A DNA stretch of 12,986 bases from CAZGRP01 sp964527995 (GCA_964527995.1 CAZGRP010000087.1:1-12986); one strand, 5' to 3'. Positions 1-7,313 are shown, counted from the first letter of the stretch. A program made the numbers and translations. Notes: generated from the letters alone by a model not told the origin.

Positions 1-58
1 CCCTCTGGCTTGGCACTTCTGGTCGATCTGGCAGAGATCAGAAACCCAGAGATTTTTC

Positions 59-103
59 GTCCGGCTGCCCGTCAGGAGCCGGGCCGCTGACCGGCAGCCG
101 GAC
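59..103. repeat. Long GC-rich imperfect hairpin
   Basis: Left arm GTCCGGCTGCC (59-69) pairs exactly with GGCAGCCGGAC (93-103). After a C-C mismatch the stem continues with GTCAG (71-75) and CTGAC (87-91), leaving an 11-base loop, so the stem is about 17 positions long. No T-run follows it on the + strand. On the minus strand the bases after the hairpin are A-rich, so it does not look like an intrinsic terminator in either direction. It may be a dispersed palindromic repeat or an mRNA-end structure of the preceding gene. Confidence 0.5.
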
Positions 104-305
104 TCAGAATGACAGACCTGGGGCTCGCGACTGTCTCTTCCTGAAAGAACGACTACGGTCGAGCGCTGCTTGCTCCGAACGGCCCCAGCCAGCAGAATCC
201 ACTTTACTTTGGCAAATCTCCCTATTACCTTTTCTTCAACAGGCAGGGCGACGAACCTCTCCGCCCACGCTTACCTTCTGGCGGCTGCTCCTCGGGTGCA
301 AATAT

Positions 306-343
306 GTGTGGCGGAATTGTCGGATTGCACATTTTCGCCACAC
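306..343. promoter_or_regulatory. 38-bp palindromic activator site (putative UAS), copy 1
   Basis: Arms GTGTGGCG (306-313) and CGCCACAC (336-343) are a perfect 8-bp inverted repeat separated by 22 bp. An inner TGT (318-320) / ACA (329-331) dyad shares the same centre, 324.5. The same element with identical arms and spacer length occurs at 4280-4317; 15 of 22 spacer bases agree. The centre lies about 106 bp upstream of the -24 GG of the sigma-54 promoter, a normal place for an upstream activating sequence bound by an NtrC-class regulator. Binding by the regulator encoded at 2129-3499 is inferred. Confidence 0.75.
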
Positions 344-428
344 CCGTCAGCGGCACCCATGCCGGGGCGAGACTGCCTAACTCCTGCGCTCCTTTGGCCT
401 TAGAAAGCCACAGTAAGAGGAGCAGGGG

Positions 429-444
429 TGGCACGCCGATTGCG
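429..444 (+). promoter_or_regulatory. Sigma-54 (-24/-12) promoter of the kinase-regulator operon
   Basis: The sequence TGGCACGCCGATTGCG matches the sigma-54 consensus TGGCACG-N4-TTGC. The invariant GG is at 430-431 and the invariant GC at 442-443, with the required 10 bases between them. The expected start of transcription is near 455, giving a leader of about 64 bases before the kinase ATG. Together with the upstream palindrome this suggests that the operon is activated by its own NtrC-class regulator. Confidence 0.85.
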
Positions 445-518
445 CTCATGGCGGACGACAAGGTTTGCGAGGATGAAGGGCGGCCGCTCTACTGCCTGCT
501 CCAAGGCGTATAGCGCCC

Positions 519-2132
519 ATGCGAACGAAGGCCAAACGATACATGCCAGGAAGCTGGACCTTCAAACCGTCGTTGCAAACTCGTGTCTTGGTGCTGACGA
601 CACTGATCTCTGCGTCTGTGCTTGTCATCACCGAATGGCTGGCGACGGTGAGTTCTGTGCAAGTTCTGGAGCACGCTGCCGGAAAAGATGCGGCGACGAT
701 CGTGGCGAACCTCGTCACGGCCCTTCAGCGTCTGCCCTCGACGGCTTCGGCGGCGGCACAATCCGATGCGCGCCAGGTGATCGAGCTTGAGCCCGAGGTG
801 TCGCGAGTGGACGTGTATGTCGGGTCGCGTGGCGACCTGAAGCTGCTGACAACCACGGCCTCGACAGGCAAGTCTGAACCAGGACGGGAGGAAAAAGCGG
901 CCTTCGACAAAGGCAAGGCTGCGTCGTTCGTAACCCAGGGAAATTCCGGTCGCCAACTGTTCTATGTCCGTCCGTTTCGATTCGATGACGGGCAACAGGG
1001 CCTGGTGACTCTTGTGAGATCGCTACAAGGCGCAGATCAGATCTTCTCTACATACTCTCGGATACGAAATTACTCCCTGCTTTTCACCCTCGTTCTGCTT
1101 GTCCTGGCACTCCGTCTCCTGTTCCGCTTCACTGTGTATCGAAGCATGCTGCATTTGTTGGACGTAATGCACCGATTCAAGAAAGGAGAGGCCACGGCAC
1201 GAGCGGAGACAACGATGCCGGGCGAGTTCGCCGAGCTGGCCGGAAACCTCAACCTCCTGCTTGACGAGGTTCAGCAGTTCGACGATCGTCTGCGTCAAGG
1301 CATCCAGGCAGCCACCAAGGAGCTGGCGGCACGAAATCGCGCCCTTCGGGAGCTGAACCTGCAGTTGTACGATATCCAGAAGAGGCTCACCCAGGCCGAA
1401 CGCCTGGCCCTGGCGGGTCACCTGACTGCCACCCTCGCCCATGAGATCGGTTCGCCGCTGAGTGCGATCTCGACGCACATGCAGATGTTGTTGGAGGAGC
1501 CCGAGATGGACCCCAAGGTTCTCAGCAGGCTGCACCTGATCAATGAACAAACAGATCGGGTGTGCAATATCGTCGAGGGCCTCTTGGCGACAACGCGGCG
1601 AAGCCCGCGTCGTGTCCCGGTGAATCTGGAGGAGGTGATCCGCGACGTGGTTCGCTTGCTGGAACCGACCCTCGAGTCACGCCAGATTCGTTTTGAGTTC
1701 CGTGCTTCGGGCGGTCCTTTCCAGGTTCAGGGCGATCCGGACCAGCTGCATCAACTATTTCTGAACCTGTTCAACAACTCGTTGGATGCGATCCAAGGTT
1801 CCGGCCGCCTGTCCGTGGAGATCCATCGCGAAGCGGCGGTCGGAGAGGACGGCCGGCGCTTCTTGCAAGTGGATGTCAGCGACTCCGGAGTCGGCATTCC
1901 GGCGGAGAAGCTCGACCACATCTTCGAATCCCTCTTCACCACCAAGGCATTCGGCAAGGGTTCGGGTCTCGGTTTGGCCATCAGCCGCGGGATTGTTACC
2001 CAGCATGGAGGCCGGATCTCCGTGGTCAGCCAGGAGGGTAAGGGCACTTGTTTCACCATCCATCTTCCCGAAATCGGCGCCGCCAGGGCAGACAGTGTGG
2101 AGCCGCACCGCATCCAGGAGATCGAGCCATGA
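519..2132 (+). CDS. Membrane-bound sensor histidine kinase (NtrB/ZraS-like class)
   Basis: This 537-residue sensor kinase would autophosphorylate on a histidine and pass the phosphate to the regulator encoded just downstream. A first membrane helix spans about residues 23-44. A periplasmic sensor region of about 140 residues follows, then a second helix (about 185-206), a HAMP-like linker (about 207-260), a probable coiled coil (about 260-295), and the dimerisation domain with the H-box HEIGSPL. The phosphoacceptor is His308. The ATPase domain shows the N-box (NLFNNSLDAI, Asn420), the G1 box DSGVGIP (from Asp455) and the G2 box GSGLGL (481-486). I do not recognise the periplasmic region, so the signal is unknown. 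The ribosome-binding site before the ATG is weak; an in-frame ATG at 543 is an alternative start. The stop overlaps the start of the next gene (ATGA), implying translational coupling. Function class is certain; the specific role is inferred from context. Confidence 0.93.
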   Translation: MRTKAKRYMPGSWTFKPSLQTRVLVLTTLISASVLVITEWLATVSSVQVLEHAAGKDAATIVANLVTALQRLPSTASAAAQSDARQVIELEPEVSRVDVYVGSRGDLKLLTTTASTGKSEPGREEKAAFDKGKAASFVTQGNSGRQLFYVRPFRFDDGQQGLVTLVRSLQGADQIFSTYSRIRNYSLLFTLVLLVLALRLLFRFTVYRSMLHLLDVMHRFKKGEATARAETTMPGEFAELAGNLNLLLDEVQQFDDRLRQGIQAATKELAARNRALRELNLQLYDIQKRLTQAERLALAGHLTATLAHEIGSPLSAISTHMQMLLEEPEMDPKVLSRLHLINEQTDRVCNIVEGLLATTRRSPRRVPVNLEEVIRDVVRLLEPTLESRQIRFEFRASGGPFQVQGDPDQLHQLFLNLFNNSLDAIQGSGRLSVEIHREAAVGEDGRRFLQVDVSDSGVGIPAEKLDHIFESLFTTKAFGKGSGLGLAISRGIVTQHGGRISVVSQEGKGTCFTIHLPEIGAARADSVEPHRIQEIEP

Positions 2133-3499
2133 TGGACAGCCAGCCGCACTCAACGATTCTCGTGGTGGACGACGATCTTTCCGCTCTCAATTCGCTCGCA
2201 GAGGTGCTGGAAAGAGAAGGTTACGAAGTGCTGCGAGCGCAAAGCGGCTCCCAGGCGCTCGAAATCGTCGCCCTCGAGGAGATCGGCCTCCTTCTCACCG
2301 ACCTGCGCATGAGCGAGGTGGACGGCTTCAAGATCCTGGAGGTCGTTCGCTCGAGCCAGCCGGAGGTTCCCGTGATCGTCATGACCGCCTTTGCCGGGAT
2401 GGAGAGCGTCATCGAGGCCATCCGCAAGGGGGCGTACGATTATCTCAGCAAGCCGTTCAAGCTCGACCATCTCCGGGTGGTGGTCCGCCGCGCCCTGGAG
2501 CAAGCCCGGTTGCGGCGCGAGAACCAGAGGCTGCGCACGGCGGTCGAGGGACGCCAGGTGAACACCCAGCTCATCGGTCGGAGCCCGGAGATGGTGGAAG
2601 TCTACAAGGTGGTTGCCCGCGTCGCGCCGCTGAAGACCACCGTATTGATCCAGGGCGAAAGCGGCACAGGCAAAGAGATGGTCGCCCGGCTGATCCACCA
2701 GACCGGGGGCCGCAGCGGGCCTTTCAAGGCGATCAACTGTGGCGCCCTGTCGGAGTCGCTGCTGGAGAGCGAGTTGTTCGGCTACGTCAAGGGTGCCTTC
2801 ACCGGAGCCGGCGGCAACAAGGTCGGCATCTTTGAGGCCGCTGGTGGTGGAACTTGCTTCCTGGACGAAATCTCCAGCACCACCCCGGCCCTGCAGACAA
2901 AGCTGCTGCGCGTCCTCGAGGAACGCGAGGTCCTTCGGGTCGGCTCTACCGAGCCGATTCCTGTGGACGTACGCATCATCGCGGCGACGAACCAGTCGCT
3001 CGAGGAGCTGGTGCAGGCGCACACCTTCCGGGAGGATCTTTACTACCGCCTCAAGGTTGTCACCATCGACCTGCCGCCTCTGCGCCAACGTCGCGGCGAC
3101 ATCCCCCTTCTTCTGGACCACTTTGTCCGCCGCTATGCCGCCGCCTCTTCCAAGACCATCGCCGCCCACGATTCCATCTATCCCATGCTGCGGCGCTATG
3201 ACTGGCCCGGCAACGTGCGCGAGCTCGAGAACGCCGTGGAGCGTGCCATCGCCCTGAATGCCAGCGGAGTGCTCACGCCGGAAGATTTTCCCGAAGAGAT
3301 CCGTCAGGGCCGCGGCAGCGGCGAAGCCCTGCCGCTGAGTCCGAGCTCGTTTGCCACCCTGGCGGAGATGGAGAAAGAATACGTCCTCGAAGTCCTCACC
3401 GCCACCGGCCAGAACGCTACCCAGGCCGCGAAAGTCCTCGACATCGACCGCCGCACCCTCTATCGCATCCTCGAACGCCACGGTATCCACCGAGGTTGA
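2129..3499 (+). CDS. NtrC-family sigma-54-dependent response regulator
   Basis: This 456-residue regulator has the classic receiver, AAA+ and Fis-type HTH layout. The receiver (about 8-120) has the acidic cluster DDD (14-16), phosphoacceptor Asp58, Thr86 and Lys108. The AAA+ domain (about 147-385) has Walker A GESGTGKE (176-183), the sigma-54 contact loop GAFTGA (222-227), Walker B ending CFLDE (Asp246, Glu247) and WPGNVREL (359-366). The C-terminal helix-turn-helix (about 415-456) reads NATQAAKVLDIDRRTLYRIL. The frame is open upstream to an ATG at 2048. I chose the ATG at 2129 because AGGAG (2116-2120) lies 8 bases before it, it overlaps the kinase stop, and the receiver begins right after it; ATG 2132 is equally possible. 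Likely targets are the two 38-bp palindromes in this window. Confidence 0.95.
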   Translation: MMDSQPHSTILVVDDDLSALNSLAEVLEREGYEVLRAQSGSQALEIVALEEIGLLLTDLRMSEVDGFKILEVVRSSQPEVPVIVMTAFAGMESVIEAIRKGAYDYLSKPFKLDHLRVVVRRALEQARLRRENQRLRTAVEGRQVNTQLIGRSPEMVEVYKVVARVAPLKTTVLIQGESGTGKEMVARLIHQTGGRSGPFKAINCGALSESLLESELFGYVKGAFTGAGGNKVGIFEAAGGGTCFLDEISSTTPALQTKLLRVLEEREVLRVGSTEPIPVDVRIIAATNQSLEELVQAHTFREDLYYRLKVVTIDLPPLRQRRGDIPLLLDHFVRRYAAASSKTIAAHDSIYPMLRRYDWPGNVRELENAVERAIALNASGVLTPEDFPEEIRQGRGSGEALPLSPSSFATLAEMEKEYVLEVLTATGQNATQAAKVLDIDRRTLYRILERHGIHRG

Positions 3500-3575
3500 G
3501 CCAGCCCGCCGGGCAGTCATCGTAAGGACCGTAACGCCGGCCAAGACCACCCGAACAAGAAACGTACAAACGCAG

Positions 3576-3695
3576 GCACAACAGGCTGTGTTTATCAACG
3601 CCGAGATCGCGAAGAATGCAGAGTGGATTGCTCTGCGGGCTCAGCGAGCTCTGCGTCGTTCGGGAAACGGGCGTTGGATCGGGGACTCCTCCCCC
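3576..3695. repeat. 120-bp dispersed repeat with stem-loop, copy 1
   Basis: This aligns without gaps to 3942-4061 at a constant offset of 366 bases. It contains an imperfect palindrome: left arm 3596-3623, 7-base loop 3624-3630, right arm 3631-3658, built from degenerate GCAGAG/CTCTGCG units. It ends in a small GGGG...CCCC hairpin. No open frame explains it. It resembles palindromic, possibly mobile, intergenic repeats seen in many environmental genomes; I cannot name the family. Confidence 0.75.
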
Positions 3696-3941
3696 ACAAA
3701 GGGCGTCGCCCGTCCGCTGGGTTTCTTCCGCAAGAATGAACGGATGCGGGACTCGATGAGGCCGAATCCTTCGAGACGCAAAATTGGCGCTCGGCACGGA
3801 AAAGATCCCTTCTGGATCACACCGGGCAGGCAGTGGCGGTCGATTGCAAGAAAGCAGTTTCTCAGAAGCCGTCACGGTGTTGCTTCAAAGGCCGGAAACG
3901 TCTCGCCTGGCGTTTGCGAAGAGGCCTCACGACCTATGCAC

Positions 3942-4061
3942 GCACAACAGGCTGGGTTTGTCAACGCGGAGTTCGCAAAGAACGGAGAGTTGATTGCTCT
4001 GCGGGCTCGGCGAGCTCTGCGTTGTTCGGGAAACGGGTGTTGGAACGGGGACTCCGCCCCC
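3942..4061. repeat. 120-bp dispersed repeat with stem-loop, copy 2
   Basis: This is the second copy of the element at 3576-3695, same orientation and gap-free. The stem arms are 3962-3989 and 3997-4024 around loop 3990-3996; about 20 of 28 stem positions pair. Substitutions between the copies are scattered, which indicates an old duplication or independent insertions of the same family. Confidence 0.75.
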
Positions 4062-4110
4062 CGACAGCGGCTTGATCGAGCATTTCTGGTTCGTCCAGCC
4101 GCCGCCGAAC

Positions 4111-4127
4111 CGAGCGTTTCCTAAGAG
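4111..4127. repeat. 17-bp direct repeat, copy 1
   Basis: CGAGCGTTTCCTAAGAG here recurs with one substitution (T to C) at 4143-4159, 32 bases downstream. The function is unknown. It lies between the second stem-loop repeat and the AT-rich inverted repeat, so it may mark an old insertion or slippage event. Confidence 0.6.
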
Positions 4128-4142
4128 AAGAAGCCGTTGTGG

Positions 4143-4159
4143 CGAGCGTTTCCCAAGAG
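4143..4159. repeat. 17-bp direct repeat, copy 2
   Basis: CGAGCGTTTCCCAAGAG differs by one base from the copy at 4111-4127. It ends 7 bases before the AT-rich inverted repeat at 4167-4207. Confidence 0.6.
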
Positions 4160-4166
4160 GGGCACA

Positions 4167-4207
4167 GAATTGTCAATTGTGAGTGGTGAATGGTCAATTG
4201 ACAATTC
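4167..4207. repeat. Perfect 13-bp AT-rich inverted repeat
   Basis: GAATTGTCAATTG (4167-4179) is exactly repeated in inverse as CAATTGACAATTC (4195-4207) around a 15-base loop. A further CACAATTG follows. It could form a hairpin, but no T-run follows on the + strand, so an intrinsic terminator is doubtful. It resembles short CAATTGAC-type palindromic intergenic repeats. Its arm contains the octamer GAATTGTC, also present inside both 38-bp activator sites. Confidence 0.6.
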
Positions 4208-4279
4208 ACAATTGCGGGCTTACCTAATAGCCGGTCCAACCACCGACGCCCGAACTCCCTTCAGCAGACCGCGCGACAG

Positions 4280-4317
4280 GTGTGGCGGAATTGTCTGATC
4301 ACACAAAGTCGCCACAC
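4280..4317. promoter_or_regulatory. 38-bp palindromic activator site (putative UAS), copy 2
   Basis: Arms GTGTGGCG (4280-4287) and CGCCACAC (4310-4317) are identical to those at 306-343 and have the same 22-bp spacer. The inner dyad TTGT (4291-4294) / ACAA (4303-4306) shares the outer centre, 4298.5. The centre is about 110 bp upstream of the -24 GG of the promoter at 4407-4422, nearly the same geometry as copy 1. It is inferred to be the binding site of the NtrC-class regulator of this locus. Confidence 0.75.
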
Positions 4318-4406
4318 ATACTTTTTTAGCAACGCCCTTCCACAATCAACCCTAACTCATTCTCTTACAACGACTTCTCGAATCCCTCCAAGAGGCTCAA
4401 CTCCGC

Positions 4407-4422
4407 TGGTACGGCCCTTGCA
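4407..4422 (+). promoter_or_regulatory. Sigma-54 (-24/-12) promoter of the envelope operon
   Basis: TGGTACGGCCCTTGCA matches the sigma-54 consensus with one change (T for C in TGGCACG). The GG (4408-4409) and GC (4420-4421) are 10 bases apart. Transcription would start near 4433, giving a leader of about 67 bases before the ATG at 4500, close to the 64-base leader predicted for the kinase operon. Confidence 0.85.
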
Positions 4423-4499
4423 AAAGGAGGACCTCCGAGAACAGGAGGCGCAACCCGGCCCACCGGACAGGATAGACCCTTATTCCGAGGAGAATCACA

Positions 4500-5693
4500 A
4501 TGAGCAAACCGACCCTCGTCACGGCAGGAGTGATCATGCTGCTGCTCGTCGCATCAACGGTATCGAGCATCGCCAGGACCGGACCAGTCAAAGACAGCCA
4601 GATTACCTTCTGGGTGAAGAGAGCCCTGCGCGACGACCCGCGCGTCGGTTCGGCTGACATCGATGTCAGCACGGACGGCGGCATTGTCACGCTGTCTGGA
4701 ACCGCGAAGGATCTCGCCTCGAAGCAGTTCGCCGAGGCAGAAGCCAAGAAGGTGCAGGGCGTGGTGGGTGTGATCAACAAGGTTGAGGTCCAGCCTGTGG
4801 CCCGGCGGGACGACGACATCTCCCGGGACGTTCGTCGCCGCATCGACCACAGCGTGTTCATCGAACCTGCAAAGATCAAGGTCACGACGGTAGAGGGCAA
4901 GGTCACGCTCGCCGGAACCGTGGCAAGTTGGGGCGAGCTCCAGGAAGCCGGTATTCTGGCCAGCGAGGTGCGCGGGGTGAAGACCGTCGGCAACAACCTG
5001 CGATTGCAGAACACAAGCGGAAGGCGAGACAATAACATCGAGACGGATGTGCTGGGGGCTCTGAGGCGCGACGTCTATCTGAGTGGCCTGCCGATCCGGG
5101 CGTCCGTCGACCATGGCCTTGTCACCCTGAAAGGCATCGTTCCAACCCCGCAACAGCGACGTGTCGCCGAGCGTGACGCCGGCAATGTGGTCGGTGTCGG
5201 CTGGGTGAGCGACAGCCTCGATGTCGTGAACGTTCACCGCCAGGACCAGGATGTTCGCAGCGACGTCGTTTTCGACATCCACTCGGACTACGCCCTGGCG
5301 GATCAGAACATCAAGGTGGCCGTCCAGGACGCCGTGGTCACCCTCAGCGGTGAGGTCCACACGACGTACGAGAAAACCCACGCCGAAGAGGTGGCCTTTC
5401 GGGTGCGTGGCGTCGCCGCAGTCCTGAACCAGATCACCATAAAAAGAGAGGTCCATTACTCGGACAAGGAAGTGGCGCAGAAGATTCAAGAACGCCTCAA
5501 GATCGACTGGTTCACGACCGGCGCCAGCAACAAGATCAGGGTGCAGGTCAAGGATGGCGTCGTCATGCTGACCGGAACCGTGGACTCCTGGGCCGAGCGC
5601 AAGGAGGCGAGTGAAGTTGCCCGGCACACGGAGGGCGTGTCGCAGGTCGTCAACCGGGTGGCCGTGGGTGGATACAACTACCTGTGGCAGTGA
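4500..5693 (+). CDS. Secreted protein with five BON domains
   Basis: This 397-residue protein begins with an N-terminal hydrophobic segment (about 5-24) that looks like a signal peptide or membrane anchor. Five consecutive BON domains follow, at about 32-98, 104-169, 178-245, 250-315 and 320-389, each with a VTLSGTV-like strand motif (for example VTLSG at 63-67 and VMLTGTV at 355-361) and a GV..V.N.. end. BON domains occur in periplasmic or lipid-associated proteins such as OsmY and are thought to bind membranes or other envelope components. OsmY has two, so five is long. There is no lipobox cysteine. AGGAG (4488-4492) lies 7 bases before the ATG. It is the first gene after the sigma-54 promoter and precedes the HtrA protease by 64 bases, which supports a role in envelope protection. 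The exact ligand is unknown. Confidence 0.92.
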   Translation: MSKPTLVTAGVIMLLLVASTVSSIARTGPVKDSQITFWVKRALRDDPRVGSADIDVSTDGGIVTLSGTAKDLASKQFAEAEAKKVQGVVGVINKVEVQPVARRDDDISRDVRRRIDHSVFIEPAKIKVTTVEGKVTLAGTVASWGELQEAGILASEVRGVKTVGNNLRLQNTSGRRDNNIETDVLGALRRDVYLSGLPIRASVDHGLVTLKGIVPTPQQRRVAERDAGNVVGVGWVSDSLDVVNVHRQDQDVRSDVVFDIHSDYALADQNIKVAVQDAVVTLSGEVHTTYEKTHAEEVAFRVRGVAAVLNQITIKREVHYSDKEVAQKIQERLKIDWFTTGASNKIRVQVKDGVVMLTGTVDSWAERKEASEVARHTEGVSQVVNRVAVGGYNYLWQ

Positions 5694-5757
5694 TAATGAG
5701 ATGCGTGATTCTCCGGTGCAGCGGAGCTAAACTCGAAGACGAAGGAGGGAACGTGTC

Positions 5758-7275
5758 ATGGATCGAAAAATGAGGTCGAGGCTGTTCGTGGCAGTCCTGC
5801 TGGCCTTGGCTTTTCTGGGCGGCATCGTCGCCGCCTCCCGCACTGAGTCGACGCCCCCGGTCCTGCCTGAAGCGAAAGCGATCGCGGCAGAGGGCGTTTC
5901 GGTCACGCCGCAAGGCAGGCTTCTGCTAGAGCAGTTCAGCCGCGCATTCGAGAACGCAGCGGCCAAGGTGAATGCCTCGATTGTGCCAATTTTTGCGGAG
6001 CAGGTCGTCCAGGTCCAAAACCCCTTCGGCTACCCGGGCGACCTGTTGCGGCAATTCTTCGGCGATAACGCTTTGCGGCGTTTCTTCGGGGCGCCTCCAC
6101 AGGGCCGGGCGGAAACAGTAAGGAGCCTGGGATCGGGCGTCATCGTCACCACCGACGGCTACATCCTGACCAACAACCACGTGGTTCACGGAGCGCAGAA
6201 GCTCACCGTCGTACTGGGAAGCCACAAGAAATACCGGGCGAAGGTGATCGGCACCGATCCGCAGACCGACATGGCTGTGATCAAGATTGACGCCAAGAAC
6301 CTGCCCGCCGCCACCCTCGGCAACTCTGATTCCGTGAGAGTTGGAGAGTGGGTGATCGCCGTCGGCAACCCGTTTCAATTGATGCACACCGTGACCGCCG
6401 GCATCATCAGTGCCAAGGGTCGCTCGTCGGTGGGGCTGGCGGACTACGAGGATTTCATCCAGACCGACGCATCGATCAATCCGGGCAACAGCGGAGGCGC
6501 GCTTGCCAACCTGGACGGCAAGGTAATCGGCATCAACACCGCCATCAGCAGCCCCTCGGGCGGCAACGTCGGGATCGGCTTTGCGATTCCAATCAACATG
6601 GCCAGGGAGGTCATGGACCAGCTCATGGCTACGGGCAAGGTGACGCGAGGATACCTGGGCGTCAACATCCAGGACATCGACGCAGATCTCGCCAAGGCCA
6701 TGAAACTCAAGGGAACCAATGGAGCACTGGTGGCCGGAGTCCAGAAAGGCGGAGCTGCGGACCGCGCCGGCATCCAGCGCGGCGACGTGATCATCGAGTT
6801 GGATGGCAAGAAAGTACGGAACAGCACAGAGCTGCGGAACCAGGTGGCGCAAACCAAGCCCGGGACAGCGGTCAAGATTACGCTGCTGAGGGACGGCCAC
6901 CAGAAGCGCGTGACGGTCACGCTGGCCGAACGGCCCCAGAACCTGGCCTCTGCTGCTCAAACACAAGGCGAGTCGCAACAGCAGACGAGCGGCCGCAAGC
7001 TGGGCCTTGCGGTCCAGACCCTCACCCCTGACATCGCCCAACAGCTCGGCTACCAGAACGACCACGGCGTCGTGGTCACCGCCGTAGCACCTGGAAGCCC
7101 GGCGGAAGACGCCGGCATCCAGGTGGGGGACCTGATCAAGAAGGTCAGCCACGGCAATGTGAACACGATAGCGGATTTCAACAAACTCGTTGCGCGCCTG
7201 AAAAGTGGAGAAACGGCTGCCCTGCTGGTTCGGCGTGGCGGCACAACCTTCTTCCTCGCCATTCAGATACCATGA
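5758..7275 (+). CDS. htrA: HtrA/DegP-family periplasmic serine protease
   Basis: This 505-residue protein would degrade or chaperone misfolded proteins in the periplasm. A signal sequence covers about residues 8-27. The trypsin-like domain carries a complete catalytic triad: His141 in TNNHVV, Asp171 in TDMAV and Ser245 in GNSGG. Two PDZ domains follow at about 298-388 and 414-503, separated by a Gln/Ser-rich linker (about 395-412). Length and order are normal for DegP/DegQ; I cannot tell these subtypes apart from sequence alone. AAGGAGG (5742-5748) lies 9 bases before the ATG. It follows the five-BON gene by 64 bases with no obvious promoter between, so co-transcription from the sigma-54 promoter is likely. 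HtrA proteases are classic effectors of envelope-stress responses, which fits the proposed regulon. Confidence 0.96.
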   Translation: MDRKMRSRLFVAVLLALAFLGGIVAASRTESTPPVLPEAKAIAAEGVSVTPQGRLLLEQFSRAFENAAAKVNASIVPIFAEQVVQVQNPFGYPGDLLRQFFGDNALRRFFGAPPQGRAETVRSLGSGVIVTTDGYILTNNHVVHGAQKLTVVLGSHKKYRAKVIGTDPQTDMAVIKIDAKNLPAATLGNSDSVRVGEWVIAVGNPFQLMHTVTAGIISAKGRSSVGLADYEDFIQTDASINPGNSGGALANLDGKVIGINTAISSPSGGNVGIGFAIPINMAREVMDQLMATGKVTRGYLGVNIQDIDADLAKAMKLKGTNGALVAGVQKGGAADRAGIQRGDVIIELDGKKVRNSTELRNQVAQTKPGTAVKITLLRDGHQKRVTVTLAERPQNLASAAQTQGESQQQTSGRKLGLAVQTLTPDIAQQLGYQNDHGVVVTAVAPGSPAEDAGIQVGDLIKKVSHGNVNTIADFNKLVARLKSGETAALLVRRGGTTFFLAIQIP

Positions 7276-7313
7276 CGGACCCGACCGGAATGGCTCCCCG
7301 GTGCACCGAGATC

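Larger units (their letters stand above)
1..518. other. Non-coding leader region of the two-component operon
   Basis: I see no convincing gene here. The open frames lack good ribosome-binding sites, overlap each other on both strands and show no recognisable protein family. The region holds a long imperfect hairpin at 59-103, the 38-bp palindrome at 306-343 and a sigma-54 promoter at 429-444. The first bases could be the tail of an upstream intergenic region; no coding end is recognisable before base 170. Confidence 0.6.
3500..4499. other. Repeat-rich intergenic region and control region of the envelope operon
   Basis: This kilobase contains no gene I can support. Open frames crossing it either start inside the regulator gene in another frame or lack a start signal and any known family. 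It holds two 120-bp repeats (3576-3695 and 3942-4061), a 17-bp direct repeat pair (4111-4127, 4143-4159), an AT-rich inverted repeat (4167-4207), the second 38-bp palindrome (4280-4317), a locally AT-richer stretch (about 4318-4380), and the second sigma-54 promoter (4407-4422). I see no clear terminator for the regulator gene. The stretch between the two repeats (3696-3941) shows nothing recognisable. Confidence 0.6.

Noticed and set aside
3497..3560. Possible terminator after the regulator gene (GCCCGCCGGGC)
   Set aside because: The palindrome has almost no loop and no T-run follows.
3351..4124. A 257-codon open frame crossing the end of the regulator gene into the repeats
   Set aside because: Its first part is an out-of-frame reading of the regulator gene, it runs through both stem-loop repeats, and it has no recognisable domain or ribosome-binding site.
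4137..4144. TTGTGGCG half-site resembling one arm of the activator palindrome
   Set aside because: No partner arm lies 22 bp downstream, and it falls within the spacing of a short direct repeat.
4318..4400. Possible IHF site in the AT-richer stretch between activator site and promoter
   Set aside because: The best stretch (AATCAACCCTAAC) matches only the first half of the consensus.
5711..5726. Small CTCCG/CGGAG hairpin between the five-BON gene and htrA
   Set aside because: A 5-bp stem without a T-run is not beyond chance in this base composition.
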